Program-made: the position numbers and the translations under genes
Origin: Arthrobacter sp. ov407
GTDB lineage: Bacteria; Actinomycetota; Actinomycetes; Actinomycetales; Micrococcaceae
Length of the DNA: 64,000 nt
Assembly (NCBI RefSeq): GCF_900102895.1
Contig: NZ_FNGD01000005.1
Coordinates: 186,001 to 250,000 of the forward strand
Direction: 5' to 3'
The notes under the pieces: model-generated
The model's database searches: none
Told to the model about the DNA's origin: nothing
Seen by the model: the letters and a program-made list of their open reading frames with translations, nothing else
Shown here: positions 44,324-54,171 of the stretch, piece after piece
How positions within the stretch are numbered: position 1 is the stretch's first letter
How the letters are laid out: each line of letters opens with the position of its first letter

Positions 44324-47065
44324 TCAGCCGGCCAGGCTGCCGGCGGCCGTCGCGGGGGAGAGCGGGGCATCCACTTGCCGCACCGTTCCGGCGGATCCGT
44401 CTACGGTCACCCTCTGGCCGGTCCGCAGCCGGGTGGTCGCGTCCGGCACGCCCACCACGGCCGGAATCCCGTATTCGCGGGCCACGACTGCCCCGTGCGA
44501 GATCACCCCGCCCATCTCCATGACCAGGGCGCCGGCGGTCATGAACAGCGGCGTCCAGCCGGGGTCGGTGGAGGGTGCCACGAGGATCTCCCCGGGCTCG
44601 AGGTGGGCGCCCACTGGGTCCAGGATGACCCGGACCGTTCCGGTGGCGGTACCCGCCGACGCCGGAGTCCCGGTCAGGGCATCGGAAGCGGGGGACTTGG
44701 CCATTACCGCGGCCTCCACATCCGTGCCGTCGGAGAGCAGGAGCCGCGGGATCCGGCGCCGGCGCAATTCGACGTCGTAGAGCCGGCGGCGGTCCGCCAC
44801 GAGGCCTTTGAGGTCCGCACCCCGCAGACCCACACGCACCTCGTCGAATTCCAGGAAATACACGTCCTCGGCGACGGCGATCGAACCGGACCGGGCCAGT
44901 TCGGCACCGACCTCTTTGAGCTGGCGGCGCATCTCCGCGAGCGCGAGGATGATGTAGAACTTCGGCAGTTCGCGCAGCCCGGACAATTGCCGGGTCCGGC
45001 GCAGGCAGAACTCCACCTGCCGGGCCCGGAGCCGGCTGCGGGCCCCGGTCCGTTCCACCAGGCTGCGGATCCTGGCCTCGGCGTGTTCTTCCGCGCGGGC
45101 GAATTGCCGGTCCGGGGCCTGCTCGGGGTCCTCCACGTGGAGGTAGTTCGAGATCATGCCGAAGATATGGTCCGGCTTTTCCGACCACCGCGGCATGCCA
45201 AGGTCTATCTCCGCCACGGCGCGGTGGCCGTAGCGGTTCAGGAAGCCGTGCAGGCCGGTCTGCGCGACCGCGGGAAGCGCGCCGGCCGCGTATGTGGCGG
45301 CCAGTTCCCGCGGTCCGTGGGCCTCGAACACCTCGCGGGACGCGGCATTCGCGCCGATGGTGACGGCCAGTTGCCAGAGCTCAAGGTCCATCTCGGTGGT
45401 GACGTTGTTGGGCAGTCCCCGCAACACGGCCTCGAGTTCCCGGGGCTCCGCGATGCCGCGCAGCAGCCTCCGGGCACCGGCCAGCATGAGGTAGCCAACG
45501 GACGGTCCGGGCAGCGTCGCCTGGATCAGCCCGTCCACGGTGTTCTCCAGGATGCGTTGGGCGTGATCGAGCCTGCCAAAGGTGGTTGCCGGCTCCGGCA
45601 GGACGAGTTCGGCTTCGAGGCGATTTCCGTAGTCGAAGGCGCGGCGCAGTTCGGCGCCCGGCCGTACCGCGGCCCGCAGCATTGGCGGGATCAGCCGGAC
45701 CATCAAAGCCAGGTTGGCCATGCTATCCGCAGTGCGCGCGGCAGAGCCTCCGGTCCCCGGCGTCCGCGGGGCCGGCGCTCCCGGCTCGGCTGGACGGGCT
45801 CTCCGGGGCGGCCGTTCGCGCACGCCAAACCTCGGATCATCCAGGAGCGCCGGAATGACCGCGCCTGTCCTTCCGTCCGCCAGCGGGAGCATCCGCAGCA
45901 GGTAGCGGCGGCCGTACTTATTCCGGATCAGGGACGTCAGGTCCACATACATGCGCAGGCCCGGGTTTACGTACAGCCACGGTCCTTTTCGGTTCCTCAT
46001 GGAGCCGAGCACTGAGAGCCCCATCGGGGTGAGCGGCCGGGTCAGGCCCTGGAGCAGGGAGCCGCACAGGTACACCCGGGTTTCAGCCGAGGGCCCCGAC
46101 TCCGTGCCAAGGGGTTCGGCGGCGGCAGGGTCCGGCAACGGATACAACGTGGTGATGGGCCTCGACTGGGTGACCCAGATCTTGCCCGCGGCGTCGACCA
46201 CCCATTCCATATCCTGGGGTGCGCCGAAAAGCTGCTGGACGGTATCGCCCAGCGCCGTGAGTTCGCGGATCCGGGCGTCCGTCAGGCTCCGGTGCCGCCC
46301 TGCTGTGGCGGCCCCCGGAGAGCGCATCAGGATGCGTCCCGTGGCGGTCTCCACGACGAAGTGGTCCGGGTTTACACTGCCGGAGGCCACCAGGTGGCCC
46401 GGTCCGGCGCTCGCATTGATGACCGTTTCAGTGCGGGTGCCAGTAACGGGGTTGGCGGTGAACAGCACGCCGGCGCTGGTGGCGGTGATGAGGTCCTGGA
46501 CGACGACGGCGAGCCCCGCCTCGCGGTGGTTGATCCCGTTGGCGGCGCGGTAGGCCACGGCACGTTCCGTCCAGAGGGAGGCCCAGCAGCGGCGGACCGA
46601 CTCGACCACGGCATCGGCTCCGGAGATGTTGAGGAAGGAATCCTGCTGCCCGGCGAAGCTCGCGAACGGCAGGTCCTCGGCGGTGGCGGAGGACCTGACG
46701 GCCACCATGTCCCTGCTGCCGAGCGCCGCATACGCGGTGCGGACGGCGGCATCGACGTCGGCGGGAATCGGAGCGGTCACGATCATTTCCCGCGCCTGCC
46801 GCGCCAGTTCGCCCAAATCGAGGTCGGCGGAGCCCCCTTCTGATTCTGCGACGTCCAGGCCGGACGCCAAGGCGTCCAGTGCCGCAGGGGCAGCCTTTCG
46901 GTAGGCGACGGTGGTGAGGCAGAATCCGCGGGGTACGGGGAAACCGGCCGCCGTGAGCTTGCCGAGGTTCAGGGCCTTTCCGCCCACAAGCGGCACGGGA
47001 GCGGAACCCAGTTCGCCGAGATCCACGACGAGACTGTCTGGTGCCCTGCCATCTGCAGAACCCAT
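44324..47065 (-). CDS. rifampicin-phosphotransferase-like / PEP-synthase-family protein
   Basis: 913 aa. N-terminal ATP-binding domain (about 1-315: LVGGKALNLGKL, AVRSSATAEDLPFASFAGQQDSFLN, WVTQSRPITTLYP), a middle domain (about 330-770) and a C-terminal swivelling phosphohistidine domain with PSTDPGWTPLFMTAGALVMEMGGVISHGAVVAREYGIPAVVGV; His857 is the phosphocarrier. This order (ATP domain, substrate domain, His domain) and the TDPGWTPLF motif match rifampicin phosphotransferase (RPH) rather than canonical PpsA. Whether it modifies rifamycins is not known from sequence. GGGAGCAGGGA precedes the ATG. Confidence 0.85.
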   Translation of the reverse strand: MGSADGRAPDSLVVDLGELGSAPVPLVGGKALNLGKLTAAGFPVPRGFCLTTVAYRKAAPAALDALASGLDVAESEGGSADLDLGELARQAREMIVTAPIPADVDAAVRTAYAALGSRDMVAVRSSATAEDLPFASFAGQQDSFLNISGADAVVESVRRCWASLWTERAVAYRAANGINHREAGLAVVVQDLITATSAGVLFTANPVTGTRTETVINASAGPGHLVASGSVNPDHFVVETATGRILMRSPGAATAGRHRSLTDARIRELTALGDTVQQLFGAPQDMEWVVDAAGKIWVTQSRPITTLYPLPDPAAAEPLGTESGPSAETRVYLCGSLLQGLTRPLTPMGLSVLGSMRNRKGPWLYVNPGLRMYVDLTSLIRNKYGRRYLLRMLPLADGRTGAVIPALLDDPRFGVRERPPRRARPAEPGAPAPRTPGTGGSAARTADSMANLALMVRLIPPMLRAAVRPGAELRRAFDYGNRLEAELVLPEPATTFGRLDHAQRILENTVDGLIQATLPGPSVGYLMLAGARRLLRGIAEPRELEAVLRGLPNNVTTEMDLELWQLAVTIGANAASREVFEAHGPRELAATYAAGALPAVAQTGLHGFLNRYGHRAVAEIDLGMPRWSEKPDHIFGMISNYLHVEDPEQAPDRQFARAEEHAEARIRSLVERTGARSRLRARQVEFCLRRTRQLSGLRELPKFYIILALAEMRRQLKEVGAELARSGSIAVAEDVYFLEFDEVRVGLRGADLKGLVADRRRLYDVELRRRRIPRLLLSDGTDVEAAVMAKSPASDALTGTPASAGTATGTVRVILDPVGAHLEPGEILVAPSTDPGWTPLFMTAGALVMEMGGVISHGAVVAREYGIPAVVGVPDATTRLRTGQRVTVDGSAGTVRQVDAPLSPATAAGSLAG

Positions 47066-47161
47066 TCCCTGCTCCCACGTCCTGTCCGCGTCTTCAAGCC
47101 ACGGCCGGTCGCCGGCGCTGAGTCCGGCGGAGCGGCCGTCCGGCCGAGCGAGGCTGCAGAC

Positions 47162-47473
47162 CTACTGGTCGGCCTCGCCGGTGTCTTCCCACATGACATC
47201 CAGGTTGCGGAAGACCGGCGGGCCGTCGCACAGGGCGGCCATCTTCGCGGCGAATTCGGAGGTCTCGGGCCGGTTGGAGTTCTCCATGGCCGACTCGTAG
47301 GAGTCGAATTCCACGATCGTGAGGTAGGTGCCGGGCCGGTCGCGGTCTCCGGTGGCCATGATGCGGCGGAAAGTCGGGGCAGTGGTTCCCTCCGTCCTCG
47401 AGGGCCGGCCGAGTTCTTCAATTTCCTCGATGCGGGACGTCTGAAATTCGATGATCTGCACAAACCTGGCCAT
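47162..47473 (-). CDS. ABM/EthD-like small protein
   Basis: 103 aa from the ATG at 47473 (GAGGAG 5 nt upstream). Ferredoxin-like dimeric alpha-beta barrel pattern (RFVQIIEFQTSRIEEIEELG ... GTYLTIVEFDSYESAMENSNRPETSEFAAKM). Such proteins bind small hydrophobic or polyketide-like molecules, haem or aldehydes. It lies between the RPH-like gene and the fused monooxygenase, 97 nt and 143 nt away, so it may be its own unit. Function unknown. Confidence 0.75.
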   Translation of the reverse strand: MARFVQIIEFQTSRIEEIEELGRPSRTEGTTAPTFRRIMATGDRDRPGTYLTIVEFDSYESAMENSNRPETSEFAAKMAALCDGPPVFRNLDVMWEDTGEADQ

Positions 47474-47616
47474 GACGGCTCCTCGACGGCGGCGGATGCT
47501 GATGCGCTTCACGCTAGACCCTCGTCCTTGCCCGTGCAAGGGCGGGCGCGAGGGGCGTGCGGCGGCGGCCACGCGAACCAGCGCGGTCGCCGCCGAAACG
47601 CCCCCGGACGGTACGT

Positions 47617-50010
47617 CTAGGGGGCCAGGATGCGGGCTTCCGGGGCAGCGGACGGTGTCCAGCGCAAGTGCACGGGCGCGCCGTCGATCTCCGGTTCCTT
47701 GAGCAGGGACAGGCGCGGGCGAACGGCGTCGGTCCGGGCGCTCGGCGGTTTCCGGCTGCCGGCCCGGAACGGCAACGCCCACGCGGCGGAGTCGCCCACG
47801 AAGCCCTGTTCGGCGGCGGCGTGCAGCGTCCAGTGGGGGTCGTACAGGTGCGAACGGCCCACAGCGCACAGGTCCGCGCGGCCTGCCAGCAGGATCGAGT
47901 TGACGTCGTCGTAGGAGGAGATGGCGCCAACGGCTATCACAGCCACCCCGGCGGGGGCGGCCACCTCCTGGCGGATCCTGTCCGCGAACGGGGTCTGGTA
48001 GCTGCGCCCGTAGGCAGGCTTCTCCTCCTTGGCGACCTGGCCGCTGGAAACGTCAATGCCCGCGGCGCCGTGATTCACGAAGGCGCGGGCGATCTCCACG
48101 GCGTCATCCACCGTGTTGCCGCCGTCGCACCAGTCCGTGGCGGAGATGCGCACTGTCAGCGGCTTGTGGGCGGGCCAGACGGCGCGGACGGCGTCGAACA
48201 CCTCCAGCGGATACCGCAGCCGGTTCTCCAGGCTGCCGCCGTATTCGTCGGCGCGCTTGTTGGCCAGCGGCGAAAGGAACGCGGAGAGCAGGTAGCCGTG
48301 GGCGGCGTGCACTTCAAGGAGGTCGAAGCCGGCCGCGTCGGCGCGGCGGGCGGCCGCGACGAAGTGTTCGCAGACGTCGTCCATTTCGGCCCGGGTGATT
48401 TCCCGCGGGACCTGATTGCGGTGGCCGTACGGGACGGCGGACGGGCTGGTGACGTCCCAGTTGCCTTCGGCCAGAGGTTCGTCGATGCCCTCCCACATGA
48501 GCTTGGTGGAGCCCTTGCGCCCGGAGTGGCCAATCTGGGCGCCGATCTTCGCGGTGGACTGGGTGTGGACGAAGTCCACGATTTCCGTCCAGCTTTCACG
48601 CTGGGCGTCGGTGTACAAACCGCTGCAGCCGGGGGTGATGCGGCCCTCGGCGGAGACGCACACCATTTCCGTCATGACCAGCCCGGCCCCGCCCATGGCC
48701 TTGCTGCCTAGGTGGACGAGGTGGAAGTTCCCTGGGACGCCGTCGACCGCCGAATACATGTCCATCGGTGAGACGACAATCCTGTTTTTCAGCTCCAGCG
48801 CGCCGATCCGGTACGGCTGGAACATGGCCGGAGCCACCTGGGCCAGGCCCTGGGAGGCGGCGAAGTTCGCGTCCACGTGCCCGGCAAATCCGGGGTCGCG
48901 CAGCTTGAGGTTGTCATAGGTGATGCGACGGCTGCGGGTGAGCAGATTAAAGCAGAACTGAACCGGGTCCTGGTCGTTGTAGTGGCCGATGTTCTCAAAC
49001 CATTCCAGCGAGGCCTGGGCGGCGCGTTGGGTGGATTCGACCACCGGACGCCGCTCGGCCTCGTACGCTGCCAGCGCCTGAACCACACTGGCGTGCTCAT
49101 GCAGGGCGGCGGCCAGCGCCAAGGCGTCCTCCATTGCCAGCTTGGTACCTGAACCGATTGAGAAGTGGGCCGTGTGGGCCGCGTCGCCGAGCAGTACGAC
49201 GTTGCCGGCGCGCCAGTTTTCGTTGCGCACGGTTGTGAAGTTCAGCCACTTTGAATTGTTGGTCAGCACCTGGTGGCCGCCGAGCTCATCCGCAAAGATG
49301 GCGCTGATTTTCGACACCGCCTTTTCATCGGACACACCGGGAGCGAAGACTTCGTTGGCGGTCTCGTCGAAGCCGGCCGCGCGCCAGACGTCCTCAGACA
49401 TTTCGGCGATGAACGTGGAGCCTTCGTCGGAGTACGGGTAGCCGTGGATCTGCATGACGCCCCACTCGGTCTCCTTGACGAAGAACTTGAACGCCTCAAA
49501 CACCTTGTCGGTGCCCAGCCACATGTACTTGTTGCCGCGCACGTCCAAGGTCGGCTTGAACGTGTCGGCGTAGTTGGCGCGGATCTGGGAGTTGACGCCG
49601 TCTGCGGCCAGCACAAGATCGTAGTTGGCTTCCAGCACCTCCACGCGCGGTGCCATGGTGCTGAAGCGGACGTCCACGCCCAGTTCCAGGGTGCGGCGCT
49701 GCAGCAGTTCCAGCAGTTCCTTGCGTCCCATTGCGGCGAAGCCCTGCCCGCCGATCGTGTTCATCTGGTCCTTGAAGTGGATGTCGATGTCGCTCCAGCG
49801 CGCGAAGCGTTGGCTCATGTAGTCGGCCACAACGGGGTCGGCATTGCCGATGCCGCCAAGGGTCTCGTCGGAGAAGACGACACCGAAGCCGAACGTGTCG
49901 CTGGCGGCGTTGCGCTCCCACAGCGTGATTTGGTGGGAGGGGTCCAGCTGCTTCATCAATGCGGCGAAGTACAAGCCGCCGGGGCCGCCGCCAACAATTG
50001 CGATCTTCAT
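47617..50010 (-). CDS. fused FAD monooxygenase / Old Yellow Enzyme (2-aminobenzoyl-CoA monooxygenase/reductase or salicylyl-CoA 5-hydroxylase type)
   Basis: 797 aa with two enzymes. Residues 1-395 form an aromatic-ring flavin hydroxylase: [15 protein letters not shown] (FAD), [11 protein letters not shown] (DG motif) and [25 protein letters not shown] (GD motif). From about 397, an NADH:flavin oxidoreductase barrel begins at [19 protein letters not shown] and has [48 protein letters not shown] and [10 protein letters not shown]. The architecture matches Azoarcus ACMR, which hydroxylates and then reduces 2-aminobenzoyl-CoA; relatives hydroxylate salicylyl-CoA. It is the last gene of the minus-strand operon, 11 nt after the CoA ligase. 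Confidence 0.93.
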   Translation of the reverse strand: MKIAIVGGGPGGLYFAALMKQLDPSHQITLWERNAASDTFGFGVVFSDETLGGIGNADPVVADYMSQRFARWSDIDIHFKDQMNTIGGQGFAAMGRKELLELLQRRTLELGVDVRFSTMAPRVEVLEANYDLVLAADGVNSQIRANYADTFKPTLDVRGNKYMWLGTDKVFEAFKFFVKETEWGVMQIHGYPYSDEGSTFIAEMSEDVWRAAGFDETANEVFAPGVSDEKAVSKISAIFADELGGHQVLTNNSKWLNFTTVRNENWRAGNVVLLGDAAHTAHFSIGSGTKLAMEDALALAAALHEHASVVQALAAYEAERRPVVESTQRAAQASLEWFENIGHYNDQDPVQFCFNLLTRSRRITYDNLKLRDPGFAGHVDANFAASQGLAQVAPAMFQPYRIGALELKNRIVVSPMDMYSAVDGVPGNFHLVHLGSKAMGGAGLVMTEMVCVSAEGRITPGCSGLYTDAQRESWTEIVDFVHTQSTAKIGAQIGHSGRKGSTKLMWEGIDEPLAEGNWDVTSPSAVPYGHRNQVPREITRAEMDDVCEHFVAAARRADAAGFDLLEVHAAHGYLLSAFLSPLANKRADEYGGSLENRLRYPLEVFDAVRAVWPAHKPLTVRISATDWCDGGNTVDDAVEIARAFVNHGAAGIDVSSGQVAKEEKPAYGRSYQTPFADRIRQEVAAPAGVAVIAVGAISSYDDVNSILLAGRADLCAVGRSHLYDPHWTLHAAAEQGFVGDSAAWALPFRAGSRKPPSARTDAVRPRLSLLKEPEIDGAPVHLRWTPSAAPEARILAP

Positions 50011-50021
50011 GGTTTTTGGTC

Positions 50022-51713
50022 CTATCGGGAGTTCGTGGTGGCGTTGATGCGGGCGGGCATCGCATCATCCGCCGCGGGGGCGCCGCAGGCATGCTCGCGG
50101 GCGATGGCTTCGCGGAGCCGGTAATGCTGGAGTTTGCCGCTGGGATTGCGCGGAAGATCGGTCACGAACCGCACGTCGCGGGGGTACTTGTGGGGCGCAA
50201 TTCTCGCCTTGACGAAGTCCTGGATTTCCTTGCGCTTGGCCGCGTCGCCGGCGACGCCGTCAGTCAGGACGACGAACGCGCAGACCACTGAACCGCGTTC
50301 CTCATCCGGGCGGGCTACGACGGCGTTCTCCACCACATCGGGGTGTTCGTTGATGGCGGCTTCCACTTCCGGGGCGCCAATGTTGTAGCCGGAGGACACG
50401 ATCATGTTGTCGGAGCGTGCCTGGTAGACGAAGTAGCCCTCGTCGTCCCGCAGGAACGTGTCGCCGGTGACGTTCCAGCCGTCGTGGACGTAGTTGGCCT
50501 GGCGCGGGTCGTCGAGGTAGCGGCAGCCGGTCGGGCCGATTACGGCCAGCCTGCCGGCTTCGTTGGGCGCCGCTTCGGCGCCGTCGGCATCCAGGATGAT
50601 GGCACGGTAGCCGGGCACCGCCACGCCGGTAGCGCCGGGGCGGATGTCGTCGCCCGCCGCCGAAATGAACACGTGCAGCATTTCTGTGGCGCCGATGCCG
50701 TTGACTAGTTTGATCCCGGTTTCGTCGTAAATGTGCTGCCAGGTCTCCTTCGGCAGGTGTTCCCCCGCGGAGACCGCGATGCGCAGCCGGCTGAGCAGGT
50801 CGCCGCGCCCCGCCTTCAGGATCACCCGGTAGGCGGTGGGTGCGGTGAACAGGATGGAGGCGTTCGCGGCGGCGGCTGCCTCTGCGAGCTCCAGCGGCGT
50901 GCCCCGTTCCGTGAGCAGCGCGGAGGCGCCAAACCGCAGCGGGAACACGACCAGACCGCCGAGCCCGAACGTGAACGCCAGCGGCGGTGAGCCGGCAAAG
51001 ACATCGTCCGGGGTGGGCTTCAGGAGGTGCCGGGCGAAGGTGTCAGCGTTGGCCAGGATGTCTCGGTGGAAGTGCATGGTCACTTTGGGCGTGCCGGTGG
51101 TACCGGACGTCGGTCCCAAAAGGGCGACGTCGTCGGCGGCCGTCGCAACGTTGGCGAAGGATCCGCTTTTGGCGGCACAGCGTGCGGTAAGGTCCGCGCC
51201 GTCGTCCGCGCCGTATGTCATGACCGGCAGCGTTTCTCCGGCGGCGGTGCGCATGTCCTCGACAAAACGGTGGTCCGAGATGGCGACGGTCGGCTTGGTG
51301 AGGCCGATCAGCGTGGAGATCTCGGCGGGGCGCAGCATCGGCATGGTGGTGACGACGACGGCGCCGGCCTTCAGCACGCCCAGCCAGGCCGCGACAATCC
51401 AGGGGTTGTTGGGGCCGCGGAGCAGAACCCGGTTCCCGGGAACCACGCCGAAGTCATCGGTCAACACCTGGGCCACCTGGTTGGCGTGCCGGAGCAGGTC
51501 ACCGTACGTCCAGATGTCCCCATCGGGCGTGTGCAGGGCGGGCCGGCCGGCACCGAACTGGGCGACGGCGTCGTCGATCAACACGGTGGCAGCGTTCAAC
51601 CGGTCTGGGTACTGCAGTTCCGGCAGGGTGAATTCGATTGTGGGCCAGGACTCGGCCGGCGGAAGATGGTCGCGGGTAAAGGTGTCCGCATGGGCCGATG
51701 TCGTCAATGTCAT
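50022..51713 (-). CDS. aryl-CoA ligase (benzoate/2-aminobenzoate-CoA ligase type)
   Basis: 563 aa from the ATG at 51713 with AAAGGAA 5 nt upstream; the 623-aa frame is too long. Adenylate-forming motifs: [19 protein letters not shown] (P-loop), [50 protein letters not shown] and [16 protein letters not shown] (catalytic Lys). The GATEML stretch fits the benzoate-CoA ligase branch. It activates the acid for the fused monooxygenase. Confidence 0.92.
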   Translation of the reverse strand: MTLTTSAHADTFTRDHLPPAESWPTIEFTLPELQYPDRLNAATVLIDDAVAQFGAGRPALHTPDGDIWTYGDLLRHANQVAQVLTDDFGVVPGNRVLLRGPNNPWIVAAWLGVLKAGAVVVTTMPMLRPAEISTLIGLTKPTVAISDHRFVEDMRTAAGETLPVMTYGADDGADLTARCAAKSGSFANVATAADDVALLGPTSGTTGTPKVTMHFHRDILANADTFARHLLKPTPDDVFAGSPPLAFTFGLGGLVVFPLRFGASALLTERGTPLELAEAAAAANASILFTAPTAYRVILKAGRGDLLSRLRIAVSAGEHLPKETWQHIYDETGIKLVNGIGATEMLHVFISAAGDDIRPGATGVAVPGYRAIILDADGAEAAPNEAGRLAVIGPTGCRYLDDPRQANYVHDGWNVTGDTFLRDDEGYFVYQARSDNMIVSSGYNIGAPEVEAAINEHPDVVENAVVARPDEERGSVVCAFVVLTDGVAGDAAKRKEIQDFVKARIAPHKYPRDVRFVTDLPRNPSGKLQHYRLREAIAREHACGAPAADDAMPARINATTNSR

Positions 51714-51766
51714 GGCCGTTCCTTTCGGTTGCGATGCGATTGGACAGGGAAAACTGGTGCGCCGGT

Positions 51767-52657
51767 TCAGGCGCGGACCATGCCTTCCTGGGCGACGGTG
51801 GCCAACAGCAGTCCATCGCGGGAGAAGAACCTGCCCATGGCCAGGCCGCGGTTGTGCTGGCCGGAAATTGCTTCTTGTGCGTAGAGCATCCACTCGTCGG
51901 CGCGGACATCGCGGTGGAACCAGATCGAGTGATCCAGGCTGGCCGTGGAGAGTCCGGGTGAGGACCAGCTAAGCCCGTTCACACGCAGCAGCGGTTCCAG
52001 AATCGTGTAGTCGCATACGTACGCCAGGGCCGTTCGGTGCACGTCCGCGTCCTCGGGCAGGCGGTCGAAGTCCTTGACCCAGATCGCCTGCGCCGGGGCG
52101 GCCTCACCTTCCACATGAAGGTAGAGAGGACTCGGGATGTGGCGCATGTCGAAGCTGCGTCCGTGCGACCAGTACTCGGCGGCCGGGCCGGGGACGCCGT
52201 CGAGCACCTGCGCGGCGCTGCGCAGCGACTCGGGGTCCACGGTGGCCGGCATGGCCGACTGGAAGTCGGGCCCGGTTTCCGGCACGTGGAAGGAGCCCAT
52301 CGCGGCAAAAACTGTCTTGCCGTTCTGGTGGCCGCGGACGCTGCGGGTGGAGTAGCCGCGCCCGTCGCGCAGGATCTCCACTTCGTAGCGCACGGCGGCG
52401 CCGATATCTACTGGCCGCATGAAGTAGCTGTGCATGGAATGCAGCGTTCGGTCCGAGTCCACCGAACGCATCATGGCGGCCGCGGACTGGGCCACCATGT
52501 CGCCGCCGTAGGACTTGGGCCACGGGACGTATCCAGTCACTGCCTCGAAGGCCAGGTCATGGACCTGCGCTTCCACGGGAGTCAGCTCGATGGCTTTAAG
52601 GAACGTCTCCGATGTGCCGGCTTCGAAGATGGCGGATTCCCTGTTCATGGAACTCAT
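51767..52657 (-). CDS. acyl-CoA thioesterase II (TesB-type double hotdog)
   Basis: 296 aa. Double-hotdog TesB fold with FEAVTGYVPWPKSYGGDMVAQSAAAMMRSV, LHSMHSYFMRPVDIGAAVRYEVEILRDGRGYSTRSVRGHQNGKTVFAAMGSF and SLDHSIWFHRDVRADEWMLYAQEAIS, in which Asp and Gln are catalytic candidates. It could release a free acid from an aryl- or acyl-CoA intermediate and recycle CoA. The start ATG overlaps the cupin stop by 4 nt. Confidence 0.93.
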   Translation of the reverse strand: MSSMNRESAIFEAGTSETFLKAIELTPVEAQVHDLAFEAVTGYVPWPKSYGGDMVAQSAAAMMRSVDSDRTLHSMHSYFMRPVDIGAAVRYEVEILRDGRGYSTRSVRGHQNGKTVFAAMGSFHVPETGPDFQSAMPATVDPESLRSAAQVLDGVPGPAAEYWSHGRSFDMRHIPSPLYLHVEGEAAPAQAIWVKDFDRLPEDADVHRTALAYVCDYTILEPLLRVNGLSWSSPGLSTASLDHSIWFHRDVRADEWMLYAQEAISGQHNRGLAMGRFFSRDGLLLATVAQEGMVRA

Positions 52658-53133
52658 GCGCGCCGGTAGTCTGCGAGGATTTCGTCCTTGACGTCAGGGA
52701 GGTTGATCACCAGGTTTTCCGGAGTGCGGGCCGTCAGCCACACCAGGTCCTCGGTGACGGACATGTTTGCCTCGACGTGGGGCATGTACGGCGGCACGAA
52801 CACCCAGTCGCCGGTCTTCATGTCCAGGAATTCGGAGTAGTTCTCGCCAAAGTAGATGCGGCCGTGGCCGCGGAGCACATAGCCGCCGGTCTCCGCCTCG
52901 CCGTGATGGTGCGGCAGTGAGCGGTAGCCGGGCGTGTTGGACACTTGGCCGAACCAGATCTTCGTTGCGGGCGTGTGCTGGATGGACACACCGGAGACGC
53001 GGATGCAGTCACCCGACTGGGCGGTGTTCGTGTCCTCTTCACCAGCGCGGGTAACGACGGGCACAACAGCGCCGGCGGCGTTCGCGTAGATGGAGTTCCC
53101 GGCCTCGGCGAGGTTGGTGGTGGTTTCGCTCAT
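52654..53133 (-). CDS. single-domain cupin of the aromatic operon
   Basis: 159 aa from the ATG at 53133 with AGGAG 8 nt upstream. One cupin barrel with metal-site motif PHHHGEAETGGYVLRGHGRIYFGE (candidate His-His-Glu ligands) and a distal His in PPYMPHVEAN. It is far shorter than the bicupin gentisate dioxygenases (about 350 aa), so a known ring-cleaving role is not supported. It could be a small dioxygenase, an isomerase or a ligand-binding helper. It is coupled to the thioesterase by an ATGA overlap. Confidence 0.85.
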   Translation of the reverse strand: MSETTTNLAEAGNSIYANAAGAVVPVVTRAGEEDTNTAQSGDCIRVSGVSIQHTPATKIWFGQVSNTPGYRSLPHHHGEAETGGYVLRGHGRIYFGENYSEFLDMKTGDWVFVPPYMPHVEANMSVTEDLVWLTARTPENLVINLPDVKDEILADYRRA

Positions 53134-53183
53134 GATGCTCACTCCTGGCTGTTTCGTGGTGCTTGCGGGTGCTTGCGGCGTGC

Positions 53184-54044
53184 TTAGTGGCTGGCGGTGG
53201 CGCCCGGGCGGATCCGGACCAGGTTTTCCAGCTGGCCGATCCCGTCAATTTCGGTGCGGAGGACGTCTCCGTCCTTGAGGAAGCGCGGCGGTTCCATGCC
53301 CATTCCGACGCCCCCGGGCGTGCCGGTCAGGACCACGTCACCGGGCCGCAGGGTGGTGAATTGGGAGATATAGGACAGCAGCCGCGCCGGGCCAAACACG
53401 AGCGTGCTGGAGTTTCCGTGCTGGACGAGCTCGCCGTTGACGTGGCCACGCACATCGAAGCCGTGCCCGGCCGGGAATTCGTCCGCCGTGACCAGGACCG
53501 GGCCCAGCGGTGTGGTGGCGTCGAACGCCTTGCCCTGGAACCACTGAAGCGTGCGGCTTTGCCAGTCGCGCATCGAGACGTCGTTGGCCACGGTGTAGCC
53601 GGCAATGGCCGCTGCCGCCTCCTCTTCACCGGCCCGGGTCAGCGTTGCTCCGACAACGACGGCGAGCTCGGCTTCCCAGTCGACGCGCTCGCTGCCGTAC
53701 ACCTCAATGGCGTCTGCGGCGCCAATCAAGGTGTCCGCGTATTTGGCGAAGAGCGTGGGGTAGTCGGGCCGTTCCCGGCCCAACTCCTGGATGTGGTCGG
53801 CGTAGTTCAGGCCGCAGCAGATGACCTTCCCGGCCGTGGGCAGCAGCGCCGCCAGTTCCGCTTCATTGGCAGGGACGACGGCGGACTTCTCACCCTTGGC
53901 CACGGCTGCGACCAGCGCCTGCCAGTCCGGGAGGGCCAACAGCTCCCCAACATCGCGGGCCGGCAGTGGAAGGTAACCGTCCGCGCCGAGCGCTAGGGCC
54001 GCCGTCGTGCCGGTTTCACCGGTGCGCAGGGTGGCAAGTTTCAT
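53184..54044 (-). CDS. fumarylacetoacetate-hydrolase-family protein (fumarylpyruvate hydrolase-like)
   Basis: 286 aa from the ATG at 54044 with AAGGGAA 8 nt upstream. FAH C-terminal domain: ICCGLNYADHIQELG, VDWEAELAVVVG (metal-binding acidic cluster), YTVANDVSMRDWQ, KAFDATTPLGPVLV, VLTGTPGGVGMG. The family includes fumarylpyruvate hydrolase (gentisate pathway) and homoprotocatechuate decarboxylase/isomerase. It is the first gene of the five-gene operon running to the fused monooxygenase and is divergent from ridA. Confidence 0.93.
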   Translation of the reverse strand: MKLATLRTGETGTTAALALGADGYLPLPARDVGELLALPDWQALVAAVAKGEKSAVVPANEAELAALLPTAGKVICCGLNYADHIQELGRERPDYPTLFAKYADTLIGAADAIEVYGSERVDWEAELAVVVGATLTRAGEEEAAAAIAGYTVANDVSMRDWQSRTLQWFQGKAFDATTPLGPVLVTADEFPAGHGFDVRGHVNGELVQHGNSSTLVFGPARLLSYISQFTTLRPGDVVLTGTPGGVGMGMEPPRFLKDGDVLRTEIDGIGQLENLVRIRPGATASH

Positions 54045-54069
54045 GGGTGCTGTTCCCTTCGAGTGTGTG

Positions 54070-54098
54070 TCGACTTTTTTACGACCGTCACATATGCT
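54070..54098 (+). promoter_or_regulatory. candidate ridA promoter
   Basis: TCGACT (54070-54075) and TATGCT (54093-54098) are separated by 17 nt, 4 of 6 matches each to sigma-A consensus, about 75 bp before the ridA start. The -10 lies inside the nested inverted repeat. Confidence 0.4.
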
Positions 54099-54136
54099 CA
54101 ACGTAGCATGAAGGTGACTCCTGTCACAGCATTTTC
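54089..54136. promoter_or_regulatory. nested inverted repeats, candidate operator (PaaX?)
   Basis: ATGCT-(6 nt)-AGCAT at 54094-54109 is flanked by GTCAC (54088-54092) and GTGAC (54113-54117); GTGAC then forms a second repeat with GTCAC at 54122-54126. They lie in the ridA/FAH divergent region. PaaX is encoded next door, so it is the first candidate. Confidence 0.4.
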
Positions 54137-54171
54137 GACAAATTCTTGCCACATACCCTGAAGGAAACTCG

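Noticed and set aside
43344-45188. 614-aa minus-strand frame as one protein
   Set aside because: Its first 297 residues overlap the RPH-like gene out of frame and are Arg/Gly/Pro-rich; only the part from 44297 is the hydrolase.
44315-46015. 566-aa plus-strand frame opposite the RPH-like gene
   Set aside because: Antisense shadow; the minus strand carries intact ATP-binding and phosphohistidine motifs.
52654-53133. calling the cupin a gentisate 1,2-dioxygenase
   Set aside because: It has one cupin domain and 159 aa, whereas known gentisate dioxygenases are bicupins of about twice the length.
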